The notes under the pieces: generated by a model
Databases searched by the model: none
What the model was told of the DNA's origin: nothing
Seen by the model: the letters and a program-made list of their open reading frames with translations, nothing else
Made by a program: the position numbers and the translations under genes
In this document: positions 6,113-11,182 of the stretch, one piece after another
How positions within the stretch are numbered: position 1 is the first letter of the stretch
Layout of the letters: every line of letters starts with the position of its first letter
NCBI GenBank assembly: GCA_013290085.1
Contig: JABCYS010000020.1
Coordinates: 1-11,182 of the forward strand
Direction: 5' to 3'
From: Candidatus Babelota bacterium
GTDB taxonomy: Bacteria; Dependentiae; Babeliae; Babeliales; JABCYS01
DNA: 11,182 nucleotides

Positions 6113-7639
6113 ATGAAACTAAAAGATCTACTTCTGCCATTGTTATTTGCAATAACCGCTGTCTGGATTATGAACTATTTCTTCCCGCGGCAAAAGCTCG
6201 TTGGCGAATCGGGACAGCGCGTCTCCATTCCTCAAGAACCGGTTGAGGTACAACCGCTTAACAAAGAAGTTGATTTTGTTGATAGACCAGAATCAAAATC
6301 GGTGCAAACCACTGAGGTGGTAACTGCCCATGGCCGCTTACTCTTTTCTACCGAAGCCGCCTCCCTACAAAAACTCGAATTCATACGTAATGTTGATGGA
6401 AAAACGATTTTCCTCACAACCCTCATACCCCCAACTGATGTTGAACGCGAAAAAAACTTTTTCTTGGTGGCAGTGAATGAAAAAACACCCTATTTCTACA
6501 CCCTTGAAAATCATCATGAAGATGATCGCACGGCGACCCTCATGTACCGCGCTCATTCCAGCAAAGCTACTATAGAAAAAACCTATACCGTCTACAAAGA
6601 TACCTACAAAGTTGACCTTGCCTTAACCATTAAGCCGCACGGCTCAGTACAGCCTCGTATCTTCTTTGCAGGCCCGGCACTTTCTGGGCTAGCAAAATCA
6701 GAACAGGTAGCAGGGGTGATGGAGGAAGGCTCTTCAATAGTTAAATATCTGGGATCCCGCTATGTCCGGGAACTTAATGATAATTTTTGGCAACGCCCAA
6801 CACTCTTTGGCGCAGAGGATCGCTATTTTATAAATGCCGTGGTTGCAGATACCAATAACTTTACGCAGCGCGGGTATTACAAGGTTGAAGGAGAAAAACT
6901 TTATCCAATCTTAGAAGGCCCGAAGATTGAAAAAGAAACATCCTGGAAACTTTCTTTCTATCTTGGTCCAAAAGAACAGGCAGCGATGGCTGTCGTTGAT
7001 CCTCGTTTGGATACGGTACTCGATTTTGGTTGGTTTTCCCCAATTGCAAAATTACTGCTTTGGTTATTGCTCTGGCTTAACAGTTATGTACACAACTTTG
7101 GTTGGGCGATTATCTTGGTTACTATTGTGATTCGCATACTGCTCATCCCTTTTTCTTTAAGTGGTATTCGCCAAGGTAAGAAGGGGAGTGAGATGCAGAA
7201 AAAGCTGCAGTATATCAAGCAAAAATATAAAGATAACCCTGAACAATTAGCCAAAGAACAAGAAGAATTTTTTAAAACGCATGGATTTGGCGCTATGGGA
7301 ATGGGATGCTTGCCTATGCTTTTACAATTCCCTGTTTTTATCGCCATGAATAAAGTGTTGTCTTCATCAATAGATTTGTACCAAGCATCATTCTTGTGGA
7401 TCCCTGACTTGTCTACGAAAGATCCTTACTACATTTTACCAGTGCTGGTAGGTATATCGCTGTATTATTTCTCAGTCTCCCAGGCAACTGATGCGCAACA
7501 GCGTGTTTCTGCCATTGTAATGGCGGTATTAATGGGTGGATTTTCATTAGGATTCTCTTCTGGATCGTCATTGTATCTTATCATAAGTTCTGCTACTGGT
7601 GCTGCGCAAACATATATTCTAAAAAAGCTACTGGCATGA
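6113..7639 (+). CDS. yidC: Membrane protein insertase YidC
   Basis: YidC inserts and folds inner-membrane proteins, alone or with SecYEG. The protein has 508 residues, normal for the Gram-negative form. An N-terminal membrane helix (residues ~6-25) is followed by a large periplasmic beta domain (about 60-300), then the conserved insertase domain (about 305-508) with several membrane helices. Family hallmarks are visible: the conserved groove arginine in VIRILLIPFSL (R341), the Lys/Gln-rich cytoplasmic helical hairpin, PMLLQFPVFIAMNKVL, and LSTKDPYYILPVLVG. The C-terminus ends at ILKKLLA without a long basic tail. The SD TAAGG (6103-6107) precedes the ATG by 5 nt. Its stop overlaps the recR start. 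The usual neighbours rpmH, rnpA and yidD are not upstream. The large periplasmic domain argues for a diderm organism. Confidence 0.96.
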   Translation: MKLKDLLLPLLFAITAVWIMNYFFPRQKLVGESGQRVSIPQEPVEVQPLNKEVDFVDRPESKSVQTTEVVTAHGRLLFSTEAASLQKLEFIRNVDGKTIFLTTLIPPTDVEREKNFFLVAVNEKTPYFYTLENHHEDDRTATLMYRAHSSKATIEKTYTVYKDTYKVDLALTIKPHGSVQPRIFFAGPALSGLAKSEQVAGVMEEGSSIVKYLGSRYVRELNDNFWQRPTLFGAEDRYFINAVVADTNNFTQRGYYKVEGEKLYPILEGPKIEKETSWKLSFYLGPKEQAAMAVVDPRLDTVLDFGWFSPIAKLLLWLLLWLNSYVHNFGWAIILVTIVIRILLIPFSLSGIRQGKKGSEMQKKLQYIKQKYKDNPEQLAKEQEEFFKTHGFGAMGMGCLPMLLQFPVFIAMNKVLSSSIDLYQASFLWIPDLSTKDPYYILPVLVGISLYYFSVSQATDAQQRVSAIVMAVLMGGFSLGFSSGSSLYLIISSATGAAQTYILKKLLA

Positions 7640-8235
7640 TTGAAAATCTACCCTCGATGCAGCAGCTGCTAAAAAATTTGCAGCATATTCCCTACCTGGC
7701 ATCAAAAAATATTTATCGTGTTGCGGCCCATTTTCTTGCCATGGATACTCACAAGGCTGAACAATTCTGCAAAGCCATTGTGGAAGCAAAAAATAATATT
7801 ACCCGATGCGCAACCTGTTTTACGTGGATTGAAAAAAATCGCACCTGTTTTTTTTGTACTTCCGCCAAACGCAATACCAAACAGATCTGTATTGTAGAAA
7901 CATGGCAGGAACTGTTAAGTATAGAAAAAACTGGTGGGTATGTGGGGGTCTATCATGTACTCGGTGGCGCTATTAGCCCGCTCGATGGCCTTGGTCCAGA
8001 AGATTTAACAATCGACCCCTTGATCATGCGGGTGACCAAAGAAACTGAAGAAGTTATTCTCGCAACGAATCAAACACCAGAGGGTGAAGCAACTGCTGCT
8101 TACATTGCAAGCAAACTCAAAGACCTACCAATAAAAATTTCTTGCTTGGCCCGAGGCATCCCTGTTGGATCTTCTCTTGAATTTATGGATAGACTTACGG
8201 TATACAAAGCATTATCTGAGCGTCGTCCATTTTAA
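7636..8235 (+). CDS. recR: Recombination mediator protein RecR
   Basis: RecR acts with RecO (and RecF) to load RecA onto SSB-coated single-stranded DNA at gaps. At 199 residues it has the normal length. Domains in order: an N-terminal helix-hairpin-helix region (residues ~8-35), a zinc finger (C58, C61, C71, C74), a Toprim domain starting near 82 with IVET (E88), YHVLGGAISPLDGLGPEDL at 106-124 and ATNQTPEGEATA at 143-154, and the C-terminal RGIPVGSSLEFMD and SERR segments. The helix-hairpin-helix turn lacks the usual G-I-G (here Y-L-A before SKN). The ATG overlaps the yidC stop by 4 bp (ATGA), and no good SD is present, which points to translational coupling. Confidence 0.95.
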   Translation: MIENLPSMQQLLKNLQHIPYLASKNIYRVAAHFLAMDTHKAEQFCKAIVEAKNNITRCATCFTWIEKNRTCFFCTSAKRNTKQICIVETWQELLSIEKTGGYVGVYHVLGGAISPLDGLGPEDLTIDPLIMRVTKETEEVILATNQTPEGEATAAYIASKLKDLPIKISCLARGIPVGSSLEFMDRLTVYKALSERRPF

Positions 8236-8266
8236 TTGTAGTAGCTAAAAAAATTGGAAAGTTACC

Positions 8267-9601
8267 ATGATACAAGCAATAGGTGTTGCTGAGTTCAAGC
8301 AACGAAGAAAAAATTTGGTTGAGCAGATCAAAAAAAATTATCCATCTCACGAAGGGGCAGTTCTTCTTTTTGCGGGATTTGAACATGAACATGCCCGCTT
8401 TAGACAAGAAAGCTCCTTCTATTATTTTACCGGAGTCCAAGAACCAGGCATTGCCCTATGGCTAGAGCTTGATGGACATGCAACGCTTTTTATACCAAAC
8501 CATGGCACAACGCGATCTAAGTGGGTATTGAGCGGTCTGGAAGTTACTGAGGAAAAAGCGCAAGAGTCTGGCGTTGATCGAATAGAATATCTGGGTGAGC
8601 AATGCGATGGGTATCAGTTATATCCGTTTTTTACAGCACGAGGCCACCAACAACTCATTGCTCGCATTCAAAAAAATATACATGCGCATAAATACATCTT
8701 CTCGTTAAACCCAACAACACCGTTTGGCTATGTTGAACAACGTTTTGTGTTAGAACGTATCAATACATTCCTGCCAGGATTTTTAAAACAGGTGATTGAG
8801 ATTTCCCCACTCGTTGCTTCACTGCGCCGTGTAAAGACCATGCGCGAATTGGAACAATTATACAAGGCGATTGAAATAACAGAGGTCGCCCATGAAGCGG
8901 TGGCGCAAGTTATAAAGCCAGGAGAAATTGAATATAAAGTTCAGGCGGTATTAGAATTTGTTTTTACTGAATCAGGAGCATCACGCCCCGCGTTTCCAAG
9001 TATTGTTGGCAGTGGGAAAAATTCAACAGTCTTACATTACAATCAAAACAACCGCGTTATGGAAGCGCAAGATCTTGTCGTTGTCGACATTGGCGCAGAG
9101 TATAATTATTACTGCGCAGATATTACCAGAACCTATCCGGTATCGGGGACTTTTACCGCACGTCAACGAGAAATTTATGAATTAGTACTTGCAACGCAGG
9201 AATACATAGCGAGTGTGGCGCAGCCGGGATATTGGCTTTCTAACAAAGAACAACCAGAAAAATCACTCAATCATCTTGCGCGAGCGTATTTAAAAGAACA
9301 TGGTTACGATCAATACTGCCCTCATGGCATTGGGCACTTTCTCGGTATTGATGTTCATGACGTTGGAGACCCTTTGGTGCCACTACAAGAAGGAGATGTA
9401 ATAACTATTGAACCAGGCATTTATATTCCTGAAGAAAGTCTCGGTGTTCGCATTGAGGATAATTATTGGATTGTTAAAGAAGGAGCGGTGTGTTTAAGTG
9501 AGGATTTACCAAAAGAACCTGAGGATATAGAAGAAATGGTGCAGGAAGCTTCAGAGTGGAAGTCTGAGTTGTTGCAGGATAATAAGGATTACGAAGCATA
9601 A
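8267..9601 (+). CDS. pepP: Xaa-Pro aminopeptidase (aminopeptidase P, M24B)
   Basis: This cytoplasmic metallopeptidase removes an N-terminal residue preceding proline. Length (444 aa) matches bacterial aminopeptidase P. Residues ~5-140 form the N-terminal creatinase-like domain (SSFYYFTGVQEPG). Residues ~180-425 form the pita-bread catalytic domain. All five metal ligands of the M24 fold are visible: D274 (VVDIGAEY), D285 (CADITRT), H357 (GIGHFLG), E382 (TIEPGIYIP) and E397 (VRIEDN). The motif HDVGD supplies a further conserved His. The enzyme should therefore be active. No signal peptide is present. The SD GGAAAG (8256-8261) lies 5 nt before the ATG, and the 31-bp gap from recR suggests one operon with yidC-recR. 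It is useful for peptide scavenging in a host-dependent cell, but it is a common housekeeping gene. Confidence 0.94.
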   Translation: MIQAIGVAEFKQRRKNLVEQIKKNYPSHEGAVLLFAGFEHEHARFRQESSFYYFTGVQEPGIALWLELDGHATLFIPNHGTTRSKWVLSGLEVTEEKAQESGVDRIEYLGEQCDGYQLYPFFTARGHQQLIARIQKNIHAHKYIFSLNPTTPFGYVEQRFVLERINTFLPGFLKQVIEISPLVASLRRVKTMRELEQLYKAIEITEVAHEAVAQVIKPGEIEYKVQAVLEFVFTESGASRPAFPSIVGSGKNSTVLHYNQNNRVMEAQDLVVVDIGAEYNYYCADITRTYPVSGTFTARQREIYELVLATQEYIASVAQPGYWLSNKEQPEKSLNHLARAYLKEHGYDQYCPHGIGHFLGIDVHDVGDPLVPLQEGDVITIEPGIYIPEESLGVRIEDNYWIVKEGAVCLSEDLPKEPEDIEEMVQEASEWKSELLQDNKDYEA

Positions 9602-9665
9602 TCTTACGCTCAGGATAATTTTTAAGGTATTCTAATAAAGTGGTGTTTCTAAAAAAAGGAAGATG

Positions 9666-10010
9666 ATGAAGTTTCTAAAAGCAGTCAGCTGCTTAGTTGT
9701 TCTTTTTTATTCTTTTGCAGGCGCGGTTCCTGATTCTGAAAATCAGAAGGTGCATAGGAGAAGAGCAGCTGTGTCTCTCTCTCGAGATGAAGTTAGGACA
9801 TGGAAGGATGCTGCCAAACAACAAAGTGAGAGGCTGTCGCCCATACCTTCTGATGATCCGCATGAGGGACAAGTTAGATTTGCTCCATTAGATGAAATTA
9901 TAAATATTAGACAAAGTGGAAACCCTTCACCTACACCACCAAATTCCCCCCGATTTAATGAATTGGTACAAGAAAAATTGCATGCTTTAGAACAAGTTTC
10001 AAAAAAGTAA
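9666..10010 (+). CDS. Small secreted protein of unknown function (114 aa)
   Basis: I do not recognise this protein. MKFLKAVSCLVVLFYSFAGA is a textbook Sec signal peptide with an A-x-A cleavage site before VPDSE. The mature part (~95 residues) has a basic start (KVHRRRAAV), an acidic and polar middle, a Ser/Pro-rich segment near residues 90-100 (PSPTPPNSPR), and a short helical end. It is probably largely disordered and periplasmic, or exported further. Two adjacent ATGs exist (9663 and 9666). I prefer the second because it places AGGA (9657-9660) 5 nt upstream instead of 2. It lies 64 bp after pepP and 11 bp before the next gene, with which it likely forms an operon. Confidence 0.58.
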   Translation: MKFLKAVSCLVVLFYSFAGAVPDSENQKVHRRRAAVSLSRDEVRTWKDAAKQQSERLSPIPSDDPHEGQVRFAPLDEIINIRQSGNPSPTPPNSPRFNELVQEKLHALEQVSKK

Positions 10011-10021
10011 GAGGAGCAAGG

Positions 10022-10471
10022 ATGAGTTGTAAGTTTGCGTTAGGAATCATACTTCTGTGCGGTGTTTTTGTGTGCGAAGCAATGTTTCCTACTCAACTGT
10101 TGGCATTTTATACATTAACAATAAATGAAGAGAGCAAGCTCGATCAGTTGATTGCAAAATTGCGGAGTGAGAAAAAAAAGAGCGTCGACGGGCCACATGT
10201 TTTGTTAAAAATTGCATTGATTAAATCTGAATATGAAGCACTCCTTCTACATTTAGAAAAAGCAATTAGTGCGATGGATCTCCAGGGAGGAGACTATAAA
10301 GTAAGTAAAAGGTGGCTAGAAAAAAGAAGAGCAGCACTTTATCGAGAAAGCGAAGCTCGCTCGATAAAAGAATCTATTTTATTGAATTCAAAACTTTCAG
10401 ACATAGGAGTGAAAATCCTAACCCAACGCAAAGTCCAATGCCAAGCGCCCCATACACAGACCAGGTATTAA
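10022..10471 (+). CDS. Small secreted helical protein of unknown function (149 aa)
   Basis: I do not recognise this family. Residues 1-20 are a signal peptide (FALGIILLCGVFV core, cleavage near CEA before MFP). The mature region is charged and helical, rich in Lys, Glu, Leu and Arg, with a Leu-repeat segment (LLKIALIKSEYEALLLHLEKAI). No membrane segment follows. The SD GAGGAG (10011-10016) lies 5 nt before the ATG, and the 11-bp gap places it in an operon with the upstream secreted protein. Its last ~32 codons overlap the 3' end of the antiporter gene on the other strand. That tail (ending in an Ala-Pro-His-Thr-Gln-Thr-Arg-Tyr-like stretch) looks less structured, so the natural C-terminus may have been replaced by antisense reading of the neighbour. 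Confidence 0.55.
   Translation: MSCKFALGIILLCGVFVCEAMFPTQLLAFYTLTINEESKLDQLIAKLRSEKKKSVDGPHVLLKIALIKSEYEALLLHLEKAISAMDLQGGDYKVSKRWLEKRRAALYRESEARSIKESILLNSKLSDIGVKILTQRKVQCQAPHTQTRY
10338..10368 (-). terminator. Hairpin just downstream of the antiporter gene, possible terminator
   Basis: TTTATCGAG (10338-10346) and CTCGATAAA (10360-10368) form a perfect 9-bp stem with a 13-nt loop, beginning 5 nt beyond the antiporter stop in its direction of transcription. A T-rich stretch follows only after about 12 nt, so termination is uncertain. The hairpin also lies inside the coding region of the plus-strand gene. Confidence 0.3.
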
Positions 10472-11182
10472 GCAACCCGACGAGTAAGAATGCAAACCCT
10501 GTACCAATAATAGGTGGAATAACGTATGGCGTTTGTGATTGCACGTGATCTATGTGATATGAGCCAGCGCTTGTCGTTGAAATCATGACGTTATCAGCAA
10601 TCGGAGAAATATGAGTTCCTGCTACTGCGCCAGAAAAAACTGCGCCAAGTGCGGGGAATAGCAGTGGCAAATGTTCAGCGTCTATCGGTGTTGTTACATT
10701 GAGCATAGTAAGAAGCATCTGCACTGAGAGCGGCGCCATAACAGCAATTGTCCCCCATGCAGATCCAGTAGCCAATGCCGTAACAACAGAAATAACAAAA
10801 AACATGAATGGTAAAAGCCACGCACTCAAAGATCCGGCAAATAAATAAGCGAGATAAGCGCCAGCAGGAAGATCATAAGATATGAAGGAGCTAAAGGTGG
10901 AGGCAAGCAGAAGAAGGATGATACTGGATTTGATAAGAAACACCGCCTCTACTGAAGCTGTCACCAGAGAATAGGGAGTTAACTTTCTTCGCACGAAATA
11001 AAAAAGAGCGATGAGAATTAAGGCAATGAGGCTGCCTACGAACAAGGATAAAGATATGTTGGAGCTGGTGATTGATTTAAGAAAATCATGGCTACCACCA
11101 AAGGCGTAAAATCCACCGGAATAGGTGATAGATACTGGCATAGCAAGTAATGTAATTATGATTGGTACAATAAAATCAATTA
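10374..11182 (-). CDS. NhaC-family Na+/H+ antiporter, C-terminal part (5' partial)
   Basis: The frame stays open to the right edge, with no stop upstream of the internal ATG at 11141, so the true start lies outside the window. The 268 visible codons contain at least six hydrophobic membrane segments. Numbered from the Met at 11141, recognisable NhaC-type motifs are ATGSAWGTIAVMAP (124-137) and GTHISPIADNVMISTTSAG (175-193), followed by HIDHVQSQTPY, which matches the H-x-x-HV-x-x-Q-x-PY pattern of this family. The protein would exchange sodium for protons across the inner membrane, controlling pH and sodium. An amino-acid or dicarboxylate antiporter of the same superfamily is possible, so no gene symbol is assigned. 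The last 98 bp overlap the convergent plus-strand gene. Confidence 0.85.
   Translation of the reverse strand, partial: IDFIVPIIITLLAMPVSITYSGGFYAFGGSHDFLKSITSSNISLSLFVGSLIALILIALFYFVRRKLTPYSLVTASVEAVFLIKSSIILLLLASTFSSFISYDLPAGAYLAYLFAGSLSAWLLPFMFFVISVVTALATGSAWGTIAVMAPLSVQMLLTMLNVTTPIDAEHLPLLFPALGAVFSGAVAGTHISPIADNVMISTTSAGSYHIDHVQSQTPYVIPPIIGTGFAFLLVGLLNTWSVYGALGIGLCVGLGFSLLCLKVLNSIK

Noticed and set aside
6232..7347. Several open frames on both strands within yidC
   Set aside because: They are shadows of the strongly conserved yidC frame.
8195..8465. Short open frames across the recR-pepP junction on both strands
   Set aside because: They conflict with two clearly identified genes and have no independent support.
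1..11182. tRNA, rRNA, CRISPR array, insertion sequence, integrase or attachment site
   Set aside because: I looked for cloverleaf-like segments, evenly spaced repeats and transposase or recombinase motifs and saw none.

Overview
The window looks like a piece of a small, host-associated Gram-negative chromosome. The evidence is: AT-rich DNA with standard stop codons; a full-length YidC with a large periplasmic domain (which implies an outer membrane); a high density of short secreted or membrane proteins without recognisable families; and a polymorphic-toxin locus. Candidatus Dependentiae (TM6) is my best guess for the lineage. That is an inference from gene style, not a database result; other intracellular lineages such as Chlamydiae or Rickettsiales are possible.

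Layout. (1) Bases 1-3727: the 3' part of a large polymorphic toxin gene, open at the left edge, whose last ~120 codons look like a BECR-fold RNase of EndoU/colicin-D type. Four small same-strand genes follow and look like an immunity array: two tandem 101-aa paralogues, a 221-aa protein that appears to fuse a colicin-D-immunity-like domain to a second domain, and a 122-aa protein that is that second domain alone. (2) Bases 3802-5993: three unrecognised secreted or membrane proteins. The first two converge with a 4-bp gap. The second and third diverge from a 208-bp control region that holds promoter-like elements and a 9-bp palindrome. (3) Bases 6113-9601: a housekeeping block of yidC (membrane insertase), recR (recombination mediator; ATGA overlap with yidC) and a pepP-like Xaa-Pro aminopeptidase, probably one operon. 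(4) Bases 9663-10471: two short signal-peptide proteins in an operon. (5) Bases 10374-11182, minus strand: the C-terminal part of an NhaC-type Na+/H+ antiporter, open at the right edge, whose 3' end overlaps the preceding gene tail to tail by 98 bp.

How the parts fit. The toxin and first immunity gene are tightly coupled (8-nt gap with a strong SD), so the cell would protect itself as it makes the toxin. The downstream immunity-like genes are probably relics of earlier toxin tips or protection against relatives. The yidC-recR-pepP block is ordinary core metabolism and is visibly less AT-rich than the flanking accessory genes. No tRNA, rRNA, CRISPR array, insertion sequence or integrase was seen. 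No gene-free stretch exceeds about 210 bases.
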